64,000 bases of DNA from Paraburkholderia tuberum STM678 (GTDB lineage Bacteria > Pseudomonadota > Gammaproteobacteria > Burkholderiales > Burkholderiaceae), in NCBI RefSeq assembly GCF_902833905.1, contig NZ_CADFGP010000025.1:1-64000 (forward strand), read 5' to 3'. Both the position numbers and the translations under genes were made by a program. The notes beneath the pieces are model-generated. The model was not told the origin of the DNA. It was given only the letters and a program-made list of their open reading frames with translations, and searched no databases. Positions 9,191 through 18,049 of this stretch are shown here, in pieces; the first letter of the stretch is position 1; each line of letters begins with the position of its first letter.

Positions 9191-9502
9191 TCAGACGCTG
9201 CCCTGCTTTTCGACGACGAGCACGCGTGCCGCGCCCAGCGGATGCGCGACATGCTCGGTGCCGACCGACGCATGGAACACGTCGCCGGTTTCGAGCACTG
9301 TCGTGCGTTCGACGCCGTCTTCGCGATAGCGCATTTCGACGCGGCCGTCGAGCACGGCGAATACCTCCTCGCCGTCGTTCACGTGCCACTTGTACGGCTG
9401 GTCGGTCCAATGCAGACGCGTGGTGATGCCGTTCATGTTCGCGATGTCGAGCGCGCCCCAGGCACGCGACGCGGTGAAGCTTCTGCTGCGGATGATCTTC
9501 AT
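9191..9502 (-). CDS. Small cupin-domain protein
   Basis: A 103-residue single-domain cupin. The barrel motifs are visible: WHVNDGEEVFAVLDGRVEMRY (cupin motif 1, with His and Glu positioned as metal ligands) and GDVFHASVGTEHVAHP (motif 2, with His). It probably binds a divalent metal; the reaction is unknown. It lies upstream of the LytM gene on the same strand with a 149-base gap, so co-transcription is possible but not shown. The ribosome-binding site is weak. Confidence 0.8.
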   Translation of the reverse strand: MKIIRSRSFTASRAWGALDIANMNGITTRLHWTDQPYKWHVNDGEEVFAVLDGRVEMRYREDGVERTTVLETGDVFHASVGTEHVAHPLGAARVLVVEKQGSV

Positions 9503-9730
9503 GGTCGATGAGCAATTGGCAAGCGCAAACCCGGCGGGCGGCGCCGTGCGCCCACGGCGTCGGCGCTCGCGCGGCTGGCCCTATTATAGGTCGCGTGGCC
9601 CGCGCGTCTGGGCGAGCAAGCCGCCACGGTCGTTCCGTCCGATCATTGCAGGCGATCGACCATCGCCTATACTCAGTCAAGCCGCGCGGAGCAGCTCACG
9701 ACAACGTTGGGATTCTGGGAGGAATCGAGC

Positions 9731-10051
9731 ATGAACAAAGCCACCTTTCTGGCCGTGCAACTCAACGTCGACGATGTGGCGGCGTCTGCCGGCCTCGTCG
9801 AACTGCTGAACACGCATCTGATCTTCGCCGCCGAAGTTGCCGAGGCCGCCGACGCGCTCGTGCAACTGGCGAGCATCGCGAGACTGTCGAGCGGGGTCGA
9901 AGCGAGCGTCGAGCTGCCGGCGGTGGCGCTCGAACGGCTGCGCGAGGCGCTCGACAACCTGAGCGACTACGACGAATCGTGGCTGCTCGCGCTGGAGCCG
10001 AGCCGCGCGCTGTTCGATGACATCGGCCGGCGGCAGCGAACGCTGCATTGA
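9731..10051 (+). CDS. Conserved hypothetical protein, small helical
   Basis: A 106-residue soluble protein I do not recognise. It begins MNKATFLAVQLNVDD and is rich in Ala, Leu, Glu and Val, with long predicted helices and no Cys. GGGAGGAA lies about 6 bases before the ATG at 9731, so I use that start rather than the longer frame from 9707. A clear intrinsic terminator follows 33 bases after the stop, which supports a real, monocistronic gene. Confidence 0.65.
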   Translation: MNKATFLAVQLNVDDVAASAGLVELLNTHLIFAAEVAEAADALVQLASIARLSSGVEASVELPAVALERLREALDNLSDYDESWLLALEPSRALFDDIGRRQRTLH

Positions 10052-10083
10052 CGGGAACGTCGCAGCACGGCGCCGTAAACGAC

Positions 10084-10118
10084 AAAACGCCATCCGATCG
10101 AACTGGATGGCGTTTTTT
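10084..10118 (+). terminator. Intrinsic terminator after the 9731 gene
   Basis: Stem AACGCCATCC pairs with GGATGGCGTT across a 9-base loop, followed directly by a T run (10113-10118). It is the textbook rho-independent form and lies 33 bases past the stop at 10051. The A run on the left means it could also work leftward for the DUF4148 gene. Confidence 0.85.
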
Positions 10119-10204
10119 CTTGCCCGCCGCGTTCGCGCTATTCCACGAAGCGGCGTCTACAGCGCACTACAACTACCCACTATATCTGCGGACTTCTACT
10201 GCGA

Positions 10205-10540
10205 TTAGTTGCCGAAGTACACCGAGTCACGGTTGGCCTTCGCCGGAATGACAGCGTGGCCGGCTTGCGATGTGCCGGCGGCCGGAGCGCCGTAGCCGCT
10301 GGTGTCTGCGGGGTTGGCCGCGATGGCCGTGCCGCGTTGCGCATCGACGCGTGCTTGCGCTGCCTGGATGTCGGCCGGGTAGTTCACGTCGCTGGCGCTC
10401 GGGTTGTAGCCGGCCTTTTCGAGTTGAATCAGTTCAGCGCGAACCTGAGCACGGGTCACCGGCTGACTCGCTTGAGCGAACGACGCGACCGGAACAACGA
10501 GGGCGGCGGCGATAGCAACAGCGGAAATCAGGGTCTTCAT
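10205..10540 (-). CDS. DUF4148-family secreted protein
   Basis: A 111-residue exported protein of the DUF4148 family, which is abundant in Burkholderia and relatives; its function is unknown. It has a Sec signal peptide (MKTLISAVAIAAALVVPVASFA, predicted cleavage after AQA/SFA around residue 22). The family core is the Thr-Arg-Ala-Gln-Val-Arg-Ala-Glu-Leu helix and the GYNP turn followed by YPADIQAAQARV. GGAGG 6 bases upstream fixes the start. The leftward bidirectional terminator at 10084-10118 could end it. Confidence 0.88.
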   Translation of the reverse strand: MKTLISAVAIAAALVVPVASFAQASQPVTRAQVRAELIQLEKAGYNPSASDVNYPADIQAAQARVDAQRGTAIAANPADTSGYGAPAAGTSQAGHAVIPAKANRDSVYFGN

Positions 10541-10764
10541 GATTAACCTCCAAAGGACTTGTTGTGTGGTGCGCTTCGGGTTTCTGCTTATCCCTCAGCG
10601 ATTGAAAACAAGTCTAGAGGTGTCTCGACCTAGGGTAAACCCTTAAACCAGTGAAACTCTATTGCTGCCGTCGCAATAATCATTTGGGCATTCTTTAAGT
10701 CCGCTTTTAACCCGCAAGACATTTGGTAATAATGCGGCGTTTCCTTGCCGATCCAAACGGAGCA

Positions 10765-10809
10765 ACGGCCCGGCGCGCCCTGTCACCATGGCGCGCCGGG
10801 CCGTTTTTT
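10765..10809 (+). terminator. Perfect 15-bp GC-rich hairpin with T run next to gnd
   Basis: Bases 10765-10779 and 10790-10804 are perfect complements (15 bp) around a 10-base loop, with T6 at 10804-10809. The T run follows the stem on the plus strand, while the adjacent gene, gnd, ends from the other strand at 10817. So it either stops rightward antisense reading into gnd or caps the gnd mRNA as a stabilising 3' hairpin. No T run follows on the minus strand. Confidence 0.7.
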
Positions 10810-10816
10810 CAACCGC

Positions 10817-12226
10817 TCAGCTCCACTGCGCGTGGAAGCTGCCCGGCTTGTCGATGCGTTCGAACGTATGCGCGCCGAAGAAGTCGCGCTGCGCTTGCAC
10901 GAGGTTCGCGGGCAGACGCTCCGAGCGGTAGGCGTCGAAATACGCGATCGCCGACGCGAATGCCGGCACCGGCACACCCGCGTTGACCGCGGCCACCACG
11001 ACTTCGCGCAGCGCCGCCTGGTAGTTCTTCGCGATGTCGCGGAAGTACGGGTCGAGCAGCAGGTTCGCGAGCGCCTTGTCCTTCGAATAGGCGTCGGTGA
11101 TCTTCTGCAGGAAGCGCGCGCGGATGATGCAGCCCGCGCGGAAAATCTTCGCGATCGTCCCGTAGTCGAGATCCCAGTTGTACTCTTCCGACGCGGCGCG
11201 CAACTGCGCGAAGCCCTGCGCGTACGAGATCACCTTGCTGAAGTACAACGCGCGGCGCACCGATTCGATGAACGCGTCCTTCGCGCCTTCGAGCGGTCTC
11301 GCCTGCGGACCTTCCAGCACCTTGCTCGCGGCCACGCGCTGCGTCTTCAGCGACGACAGCACCCGCGCGAACACCGCCTCGGTGATCAGCGGCAACGGCG
11401 CGCCGAGGTCGAGCGCGTTCTGGCTGGTCCACTTGCCGGTGCCCTTCTGCGCGGCACGGTCGAGAATCACGTCGACGAGGTCCTTGCCGGTTTCGTCGTC
11501 CTTCTTGCCGAAGATCTTCGACGTGATTTCGATCAGATAGCTGTCGAGCTCGCCCTGGTTCCACTCGGTGTAGACCTTGCCGAGTTCCTCGTTCGACAAT
11601 CCGACGACCTGCTTCAACACCGCGTAGCTTTCGGCGATCAGCTGCATGTCGCCGTACTCGATGCCGTTGTGCACCATCTTCACGAAGTGGCCCGCGCCGT
11701 CCGGTCCCATGTACGCGACGCAGGGCTCGCCGTCCGGCGCCTTCGCGGCGATCTCGGTGAGGATCGGCGCGACGAGGTCGTACGCGTCGCGCGGGCCGCC
11801 CGGCATGATCGACGGGCCTTTCAGCGCGCCTTCCTCGCCGCCCGAGACGCCGGTGCCGATGAAATGCAGACCCGCCTTCGCGAGTTCCTGGTTGCGGCGG
11901 ATCGTGTCGGTGAAAGGCGTGTTGCCGCCGTCGATCAGGATGTCGCCTTTTTCGAGCAGCGGCTTGAGCGAGGCAATGGTCGCGTCGGTCGGCTCGCCGG
12001 CCTTGACCATCATCAGAATGCGGCGCGGCTTTTCGAGCGAGTCGACGAACTCTTCCAGCGTGAAAGCCGGCACCAGTTTGCGGTCCGGAAATTCGGCGAT
12101 GAGTTCGTCGGTTTTCGCGCGGCTACGGTTGTAGACCGACACCGCGTGGCTGCGGCTCTCGATGTTGAGCGCCAGATTGCGGCCCATGACCGCCAGCCCC
12201 ACCACGCCGATTGCCTGTTTGCCCAT
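10817..12226 (-). CDS. gnd: 6-phosphogluconate dehydrogenase, decarboxylating
   Basis: Oxidative pentose phosphate pathway enzyme: 6-phosphogluconate plus NADP+ gives ribulose-5-phosphate, CO2 and NADPH. The N-terminal Rossmann motif GLAVMGRNLALNI, the family signature ILIDGGNTPFTDT and GTGVSGGEEGALKGPSIMPGG (substrate site with Lys) and the C-terminal AQRDFFGAHTFERID are all present. At 469 residues it is the long, homodimeric NADP-type enzyme. GGAGA lies upstream of the ATG. It is a single gene, followed by the strong hairpin at 10765-10809. Confidence 0.96.
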   Translation of the reverse strand: MGKQAIGVVGLAVMGRNLALNIESRSHAVSVYNRSRAKTDELIAEFPDRKLVPAFTLEEFVDSLEKPRRILMMVKAGEPTDATIASLKPLLEKGDILIDGGNTPFTDTIRRNQELAKAGLHFIGTGVSGGEEGALKGPSIMPGGPRDAYDLVAPILTEIAAKAPDGEPCVAYMGPDGAGHFVKMVHNGIEYGDMQLIAESYAVLKQVVGLSNEELGKVYTEWNQGELDSYLIEITSKIFGKKDDETGKDLVDVILDRAAQKGTGKWTSQNALDLGAPLPLITEAVFARVLSSLKTQRVAASKVLEGPQARPLEGAKDAFIESVRRALYFSKVISYAQGFAQLRAASEEYNWDLDYGTIAKIFRAGCIIRARFLQKITDAYSKDKALANLLLDPYFRDIAKNYQAALREVVVAAVNAGVPVPAFASAIAYFDAYRSERLPANLVQAQRDFFGAHTFERIDKPGSFHAQWS

Positions 12227-12494
12227 TTGAATTCTCCAGAGTCCAAAAAAATGTCGTGGCGCCGCGCCATGAGAACGGCGGGCGCGGCGTCGAGGGTGAA
12301 AGGATAAAAGAAATGCGCGCTTGCCGCTTGGGAGGGGGCAAGCACGCCAGTTGCTCGTGCTCCTGTCGTGCTCATGTTTGCGCGTGACGACAGGTATTGT
12401 GCGCGCGTCGGCGTTTGCGCGGCGGGTTCGGTTTGGGATCGGACCGAGGTTTGGCGCAAGGCGTGGACGAATGCGCGGCCCGTCGGTGCACCCG

Positions 12495-13103
12495 CTACCC
12501 TGCCCGCTTCGTGAATACCAGGCTGAAGTTGTTCGCGGGCATCGCGACCACCCGTTCGCAGGTGAGCCCCGCCGTGTCGCCGAGCGCGACGACCGCTTCC
12601 ATATCGCGCACGCCCCATTCGGGATCGCGGCTCTTCAACCATTGATCGAACGCTTCGTTGCTCGGCGCCGTGTGCGCGCCGCCGCGCCGGTAAGGACCGT
12701 ATAGATAGAGCACGCCGCCGTCGACGAGGCGCCGCCCCGCGCCGTCGAAAAGTGCCTGCGCCGCGCTCCACAGCGAAATGTGGATCATGTTGATGCAGAC
12801 GACGGCGTCGAGCGCATCGACGCCCCAGTCCGGCTGATGCACGTCGAGCGCGAGCGGCGCGCGCACGTTCGCGAGCCCCGCGTGCGCGGTCCACGCGGCA
12901 ATCGACTCGCGCGCCTGCGCATCGGCATCGCTCGGCTGCCAGTCGAGACCGGGCAGCGCGCCGGCGAAGCAGATCGCGTGCTCACCGGTGCCGCTCGCGA
13001 TTTCGAGCACGCGGCCGCTCGCCGGCAGCGCCTCGCGCAGCACGGCGAGGATCGGTTCGCGATTGCGTTCGGCGGATGGCGAATGTTGCCGGGAGTCAGT
13101 CAT
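12495..13103 (-). CDS. DUF938 family SAM-dependent methyltransferase-like protein
   Basis: A 202-residue protein of the DUF938 family, which has a class I methyltransferase fold. It opens with the typical SPSAERNREPILAVLRE, then the SAM-binding loop VLEIASGTGEHAICFA (motif I), INMIHISLW (motif IV region), VLYLYGPYRRGG and the conserved SNEAFDQWLKSRDPEWG. The substrate is unknown. I start at the ATG at 13103 (MTDSRQHSP) because the motif lies close to it. The gene follows the sirtuin gene on the same strand with a 56-base gap, so they may be co-transcribed. Confidence 0.88.
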   Translation of the reverse strand: MTDSRQHSPSAERNREPILAVLREALPASGRVLEIASGTGEHAICFAGALPGLDWQPSDADAQARESIAAWTAHAGLANVRAPLALDVHQPDWGVDALDAVVCINMIHISLWSAAQALFDGAGRRLVDGGVLYLYGPYRRGGAHTAPSNEAFDQWLKSRDPEWGVRDMEAVVALGDTAGLTCERVVAMPANNFSLVFTKRAG

Positions 13104-13159
13104 GGTCGGCTCTGGGTGTTCCTCAGGTTTTGACGGTGATCCACGGGATCTATTCATTC

Positions 13160-14029
13160 TCAATCGCCAGCCAGCAGACCGGCGAGCGTGCTCAAGGTAT
13201 CGCCGCACGGCGCGACCACCTTCAGCGACAGCAGCGGATCGGCGCGCGTGCGGCCGAGGTTGATCGCCGCGATCGGCTTGCCCTGGCGCTGCGCCCACAC
13301 GCAGAAGCGGTAGCCGGAATACACCATCAGCGACGAGCCGGCCACGAGCACGGCGTCGGCCGCATCGAGCGCATGCGACGCCGCTTCGACGCGCGCCTTC
13401 GGCACGTTCTCGCCGAAGAACACCACCGACGGCTTCAGCAACCCGCCGCAGTTCGCGCATGCCGGCACGCGAAAACCGCCGAGATCGTGCCACTCGAGAT
13501 GCGCGTCGCCATCGGCGGCGGCTTCGGCCGTGACGTCGAGCAGAGCGGGGTTGTCGGCTTCGAGCGTCTGCTGGATCGCCGCGCGCGAGTGCTGCATGCC
13601 GCAGTCGAGACAACTGACGCCGTCGATGCCGCCATGCAGCTCGATCACGTCGCGGCTGCCCGCGCGCTGATGCAAGCCGTCGACGTTCTGCGTGACCAGC
13701 GTCGGCACGTGACCGGCCGCTTCGAGCCGCGCGAGCGCGACATGCGCGGCATTCGGCTGCGCGCGCGCGACGAGCGGCCAGCCGACCATGCTGCGCGCCC
13801 AGTAGCGCTGACGCATCGCCGGCGTGCCAAGGAACTCCTGCAGCGTGATCGGCGGCGAGCGGTTCCATGCGCCGTTGTCGTCCCGGTAGCCGGGGATGCC
13901 GGAGTCAGTGCTGATGCCCGCGCCGGTCAGCACGAACAGGCGCGGATGACGCTGCACGAAGCGGTGCAGATCGTCGAGCGTGTGCGGATCGGTGAGAGAT
14001 TCGGTCGGCGTGAGCTGAAGGTCGGTCAT
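13160..14029 (-). CDS. NAD-dependent protein deacylase, class II sirtuin
   Basis: Removes acyl groups from lysines with NAD+, in the cytoplasm. Sirtuin motifs in order: GAGISTDSGIPGYRD (about 36-50), TQNVDGLHQRAG (about 114-125), the catalytic His in ELHGG, a zinc knuckle (CLDC ... CANC), FFGENVP and VAGSSLMVYSG. The GIPGYRD form places it in the SIRT4-like class II group rather than CobB. I start at MTDLQLTP (14029, 289 residues); the longer open frame adds about 57 residues of low complexity. It lies upstream of the DUF938 gene, with the oxidoreductase-like small gene just before it. Confidence 0.9.
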   Translation of the reverse strand: MTDLQLTPTESLTDPHTLDDLHRFVQRHPRLFVLTGAGISTDSGIPGYRDDNGAWNRSPPITLQEFLGTPAMRQRYWARSMVGWPLVARAQPNAAHVALARLEAAGHVPTLVTQNVDGLHQRAGSRDVIELHGGIDGVSCLDCGMQHSRAAIQQTLEADNPALLDVTAEAAADGDAHLEWHDLGGFRVPACANCGGLLKPSVVFFGENVPKARVEAASHALDAADAVLVAGSSLMVYSGYRFCVWAQRQGKPIAAINLGRTRADPLLSLKVVAPCGDTLSTLAGLLAGD

Positions 14030-14070
14030 AACGGGGACGGTGGACGATCGTGCGCGAATTCGTGCGCGAA

Positions 14071-14346
14071 TCAGCGGCGAGGGCTCGGTTTGCCGCGCGT
14101 GGGTGTCGAGCGACGCGCGTCGGCTTGCGGTTTCGACTTCGCGCCCTGCGTGTCCGGTCGCCGCGCTGGCCGCGCCTTCTGCGCCTGCCGCTTGTGCCAC
14201 GCAGCTAGCGCGAGCTCGTAGCGCTCCAGCGCTTCATCGTAGAGATCGAACACACACTGCGTGCAGCCGCTATGACAGCAGTCGTCGAGATCGGGCCGCA
14301 CGGGCGGCTGTGGCGGCGGGTCGTCGCTGGGTGTGGCGCGGGGCAC
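14071..14346 (-). CDS. Oxidoreductase-like domain small protein
   Basis: A 91-residue protein carrying the short Cys-rich motif of the 'oxidoreductase-like' N-terminal family: PPPQPPVRPDLDDCCHSGCTQCVFDLYDEALERY, in which DCC-x-SGC-x2-C-x3-LY is diagnostic. The Cys set probably binds metal or is redox-active; the function is unknown. The C-terminal third is basic and low complexity. The start appears to be GTG at 14346, with no good ribosome-binding site, so the N-terminus is uncertain. The same orientation and 41-base gap to the sirtuin gene suggest a small operon. Confidence 0.75.
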   Translation of the reverse strand: MPRATPSDDPPPQPPVRPDLDDCCHSGCTQCVFDLYDEALERYELALAAWHKRQAQKARPARRPDTQGAKSKPQADARRSTPTRGKPSPRR

Positions 14347-14448
14347 GGCGGCTTGCTTTGCGTGGAAAGACGGCGGAGCGCCCAGTATAAGTTGAACGCG
14401 CGCGCCCCGCTCCCCGCCCCGGCGTTGTGAGCCGGTGCTGCGCGCCGC

Positions 14449-15213
14449 TCAGCCGCGCCCGACGAACGGCATCTTGCTCGCCATGATCGTCATGAACTGC
14501 ACGTTCGCCGACAGCGGCAGGCTCGCCATATGCAGCACCGCGTCGGCGACGTGCTGCACGTCCATCAGCGGCTCGACCGCGATCTCGCCGTTCGCTTGCG
14601 GCACGCCGCGCGCCATTCGCGCGGCCATCTCGGTCCCCGCGTTGCCAATGTCGATCTGCCCGCACACGATGTCGTATTTGCGGCCGTCGAGCGACACCGC
14701 TTTCGTGAGTCCGGTAATCGCGTGTTTGGTCGCCGTGTAAGCGGCGCTGTTCGGACGCGGCGCATGCGCGGAGATCGAGCCGTTGTTGATGATGCGGCCA
14801 CCGCGCGGGTTCTGCGTCTTCATCAGGCCGAACGCCGCGCGCGTGCACAGGAACACGCCGTTCAGATTGGTATCGACGATGGAACGCCATTCGTCGATGC
14901 TCACTTCGTCGAGATCGACGGGCGAGCCGTTGCGTCCCGCGTTGTTGAACAGCAGGTCGAGCCGGCCGAAGCGCGCGCGGATCGTGTCGAAAAGCGCGGC
15001 GACGCTGTCGGCGTCGGTCACGTCGCACGCAACCGCGAGCGCGTCGCCGCGCAGCGCCCGCGCTTGCTGCGCGACCGCATCGAGCGCGGCCTGGCGGCGG
15101 CCGGCGAGCACCACGCTATAGCCGTGCTGCGCGAGCGTCAGTGCGCACGCGCGGCCGATGCCGCTGCCCGCGCCCGTCACCAGCGCCACTTTTCCGTTTC
15201 CTGTTTCCGACAT
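14449..15213 (-). CDS. Short-chain dehydrogenase/reductase
   Basis: NAD(P)-dependent oxidoreductase of the SDR superfamily, 254 residues. It shows the classical pattern: TGAGSGIGRA cofactor loop (about 14-23), NNAG (about 92), catalytic Ser in NNGSISAHAP, and YTATK with the Tyr-x3-Lys pair. The substrate is not deducible. AGGAGA precedes the ATG at 15213, so I reject the longer open frame. It is divergent from the polysaccharide deacetylase gene. Confidence 0.9.
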   Translation of the reverse strand: MSETGNGKVALVTGAGSGIGRACALTLAQHGYSVVLAGRRQAALDAVAQQARALRGDALAVACDVTDADSVAALFDTIRARFGRLDLLFNNAGRNGSPVDLDEVSIDEWRSIVDTNLNGVFLCTRAAFGLMKTQNPRGGRIINNGSISAHAPRPNSAAYTATKHAITGLTKAVSLDGRKYDIVCGQIDIGNAGTEMAARMARGVPQANGEIAVEPLMDVQHVADAVLHMASLPLSANVQFMTIMASKMPFVGRG

Positions 15214-15484
15214 CACGCATCTCCTGTTGTATTGGGTAGCGACGCGAGCTTGTTGCGGCAATCGGTCCGATCGCCATCGACACGCGCGACTCTTTTCGCC
15301 CCGCACCATACAACAGCGAATCAGCGATCGCAAACCGCGCGACGTCTTTCAGCGCGCTTTCACCGGATACGTGGCCGCCGAACGGCACGTCGACGAGCGC
15401 AACAGTGGTATCGTTCGCGGCTGCGCATCGCGCAAGATTCACGGCCTTCCCGGGACGGAGGAAGGCGTACTGGAAGCACGTTCG

Positions 15485-16318
15485 ATGAATGAATGCCCGA
15501 ACCCGCCGCGCCGCTGGCCGCGTAGCCGCAACTCCGCACTGCTGAACGGCACGATCGGCTGGCACGTGATCGTGCTGATCGGCGTGGCTGTCGCACCGGC
15601 CGCGTGGCCATGGTGGCTCGCCGCGATTGTCGCGAACCACGCGCTGTTCACGATCGCCGGACTATTGCCGCGCACCACCCTGCTCGGGCCCAACTGGACC
15701 CGCCTGCCCGCGAACCCGCGCAACGCGGATGCAATCGCGCTGACCATCGACGACGGTCCCGATCCCGTCGTCACGCCAAAAGTGCTCGATCTGCTCGACG
15801 CGTTCGACGTGCGCGCGACGTTCTTCTGCATCGGCGCGAAGGTGGAGCGTTATCCGCAACTCGCGCGCGAGATCGTCGCGCGTGGGCATGGGCTCGAAAA
15901 TCACTCGCAGGTGCACATGCATACGTTTTCGGTCACGTTTCCGCGCGCGTTGACGCGCGAGATCGCCGCCGCGCAACGCACGCTCGAAACCGTCAGCGGC
16001 GCGCGGCCGATGTTTTTCCGCGCGCCCGCCGGCCTGCGCAACCTCTTCCTGGAGCCGGTGCTGCGCAAGCTCGATCTGCGTCTCGCGGCCTGGACACGGC
16101 GCGGCTACGATACGCGCGAGCGTGACCCTCACGTGGTTGCGCGGCGGCTGCTCGATGATCTCGCCGCGCGCGACATCCTGTTGCTGCACGATGGCAACGC
16201 CGCGCTGACGATCGAAGGCCAGCCGCTGATTCTCGCGGTGCTGCCGAGCGTGATCGAAGCGGCACGCGAGCGCCATCTGCGTTTCGTCACGCTGCGCGAA
16301 GCGCGCGCCGATGCGTGA
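15485..16318 (+). CDS. Membrane-anchored polysaccharide deacetylase (NodB domain)
   Basis: Carbohydrate esterase family 4 enzyme, 277 residues. Two hydrophobic N-terminal helices (about 23-42 and 45-58) anchor it. The NodB domain follows: TIDDGPDP (motif 1, catalytic Asp and metal Asp), HGLENHSQVHMH (motif 2, metal His residues), RAPAGLRN (motif 3) and ILLLHDGN (motif 5). It probably removes N- or O-acetyl groups from an envelope glycan or lipid-linked sugar. The start at 15485 has GGAAG upstream. No partner genes for a known polymer are adjacent. Confidence 0.85.
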   Translation: MNECPNPPRRWPRSRNSALLNGTIGWHVIVLIGVAVAPAAWPWWLAAIVANHALFTIAGLLPRTTLLGPNWTRLPANPRNADAIALTIDDGPDPVVTPKVLDLLDAFDVRATFFCIGAKVERYPQLAREIVARGHGLENHSQVHMHTFSVTFPRALTREIAAAQRTLETVSGARPMFFRAPAGLRNLFLEPVLRKLDLRLAAWTRRGYDTRERDPHVVARRLLDDLAARDILLLHDGNAALTIEGQPLILAVLPSVIEAARERHLRFVTLREARADA

Positions 16319-16322
16319 CGGC

Positions 16323-16345
16323 GCGCGTGAAGTGACACCACGCGC
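16323..16345. terminator. Short hairpin between convergent genes
   Basis: GCGCGTG (16323-16329) pairs with CACGCGC (16339-16345) over a 9-base loop in the 35-base gap between two convergent genes. There is no T run on either side, so termination is only suggested by position. Confidence 0.3.
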
Positions 16346-16353
16346 ACGCAGCG

Positions 16354-17766
16354 CTACACACGGAAATCCGCCGCCATGTCCTCGTCGGTGCGCGCTTCGA
16401 GCTTGCCGTCGCGGCACGCTTTGATGAACACGTCGTGGTCGCGCTCGACCTGATCCGCGTAGGCGCTCGCGTAGCCGCTCAGCGCTTCGCCGAACTGATC
16501 GCCGCGGCCGATGTACGCGCTGATCTCGATCGCCTGGCCGCTCGCCTTCGCATGCGCGCGCGCCATGATCCAGCCGCACAGCCGCGCATAGCCGTCGAGC
16601 AGATCGCTGTCGAACAGCTCGATATTCGCGGACAGCTTCATGTCGCGCAGCTGGCGGAAATAGAAATGCCGCCCGAGCGGCCCGGTCCCCCAGCCGAGGA
16701 AGACGTCGCTCGCGGCCTGCAGCAGCCGCTGTCCTTGCACGACGCGCTCGCCCTGATGCGTGACCGCCGGCGACTTGTAGAACTGCGCGATGACCGACGG
16801 CCGCGCCTCCTTCAATTGCAGGAACAACGGCTTGCCCATGTGATCGACGAGCAGCACGCCCAGACAACGCGTGCCGACGCTGCCGACGCCGACCGCCTTG
16901 AACACGACGTCGTGCCTCGTGAACTGATCCAGCAGTTCGCGCCGATCGTGCGACATCGTCTTGCGGTACTCGTCCCACACTTGCTCGACCATCTTGTCGA
17001 CGTTGCCGCTCCGGTAGGTTTCGGTTTCCTCGGCCGTCAACAACGTGTTCGCACGGTGCACGTGAAACAGCGCGGGCGGCGCATCGTGGATGGTCCAACG
17101 ATTGCCGTCGAACGAGGCCATTTTTTCGAGCAGGCTCTCATGCATGCGGCTCGCGGCCTTCTCCATGCCGCGCCGCACCGCGCGCCGGCGCTCGGGCGTC
17201 AGTGCGATCTCGGCCATGCGGTCGAACGTGATGCGGTCGTACCACAGGTCGAGCGCGCCGAACTGCGCGTATTGCGCGACGCGATCGCGATACGAGCCGA
17301 CCGCGGTCATCACCAGACTCTCGGCGGTGCCGCGGCTCAGGCGCATCTGGCGCGCGGCCACGACGAGGCTCGCGCACAGGCGTTTCAGGTCCCATTCGAA
17401 CGGGCCGATCGAGACTTCATCGAAGTCGCTCAGGTCGAAGACCAGTTGCCGCTCGGGCGTTGCGAAGCCGCCGAAATTCATCAGATGGCCGTCGCCGCAG
17501 ATCGGCATGGTGAGGCCGGTGTCGTGCACCTTGCTCAGATCGTGCGCCTGCAGAATCGCGCTGCCTCGAAAGAACGAGAACGGCGAGGCAGCCATGCGCC
17601 CATAGCGCAGCGGCACCAGATTCTCGACGCGCTCCGCGCTGCTCTGTTTCAGCAGCTCGATCGGATCGCGGTGCAACTCGCCGACCGCCCGGTGACTCGA
17701 GCGTTTCGAATGCTCGCGCGCGGCGCGGCCGCGCGCTTCCCGTTCGGCAATGGTGCTGGCTTTCAT
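16354..17766 (-). CDS. DUF2252 family protein
   Basis: A 470-residue protein of the DUF2252 family, distantly kinase-like and uncharacterised. Characteristic segments are the N-terminal RVENLVPLRYGRMAASPFSFFRG, GDGHLMNFGGFATPER and FDLSDFDEVSIGPFEWDLKRL (candidate phosphotransferase-like loops). Later come the GVGSVGTRCLGVLL strand and the LQLKEARPSV segment. GGAGAG precedes the ATG. It is monocistronic and convergent with the deacetylase gene. The substrate and role are unknown. Confidence 0.88.
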   Translation of the reverse strand: MKASTIAEREARGRAAREHSKRSSHRAVGELHRDPIELLKQSSAERVENLVPLRYGRMAASPFSFFRGSAILQAHDLSKVHDTGLTMPICGDGHLMNFGGFATPERQLVFDLSDFDEVSIGPFEWDLKRLCASLVVAARQMRLSRGTAESLVMTAVGSYRDRVAQYAQFGALDLWYDRITFDRMAEIALTPERRRAVRRGMEKAASRMHESLLEKMASFDGNRWTIHDAPPALFHVHRANTLLTAEETETYRSGNVDKMVEQVWDEYRKTMSHDRRELLDQFTRHDVVFKAVGVGSVGTRCLGVLLVDHMGKPLFLQLKEARPSVIAQFYKSPAVTHQGERVVQGQRLLQAASDVFLGWGTGPLGRHFYFRQLRDMKLSANIELFDSDLLDGYARLCGWIMARAHAKASGQAIEISAYIGRGDQFGEALSGYASAYADQVERDHDVFIKACRDGKLEARTDEDMAADFRV

Positions 17767-18049
17767 GCTTTCTCTCCGTTTTGCGAGTCTTGAGCCGGCG
17801 CTGACAGAGACTGCTTGCCGCGCACGGCGTCGTTAACATCGAGGGCTGCAGCCGCGATCATAACGGGTCGAAACACACAATGAATCGCCGCCAGTGAGCG
17901 CGGCGCTTGCAGCCGTGGCGGCGAGCTTGCAACCCGCTTTACAGCCAGCCAGTAGCTCGCGTAGTACGCCGTAGTATTTTGCCAACGCCGGCGCGCGTGG
18001 GCGCGAAAGCCCATGCAGCCGCGCGCGCACCGCGCGTAGAATCAAGCGC

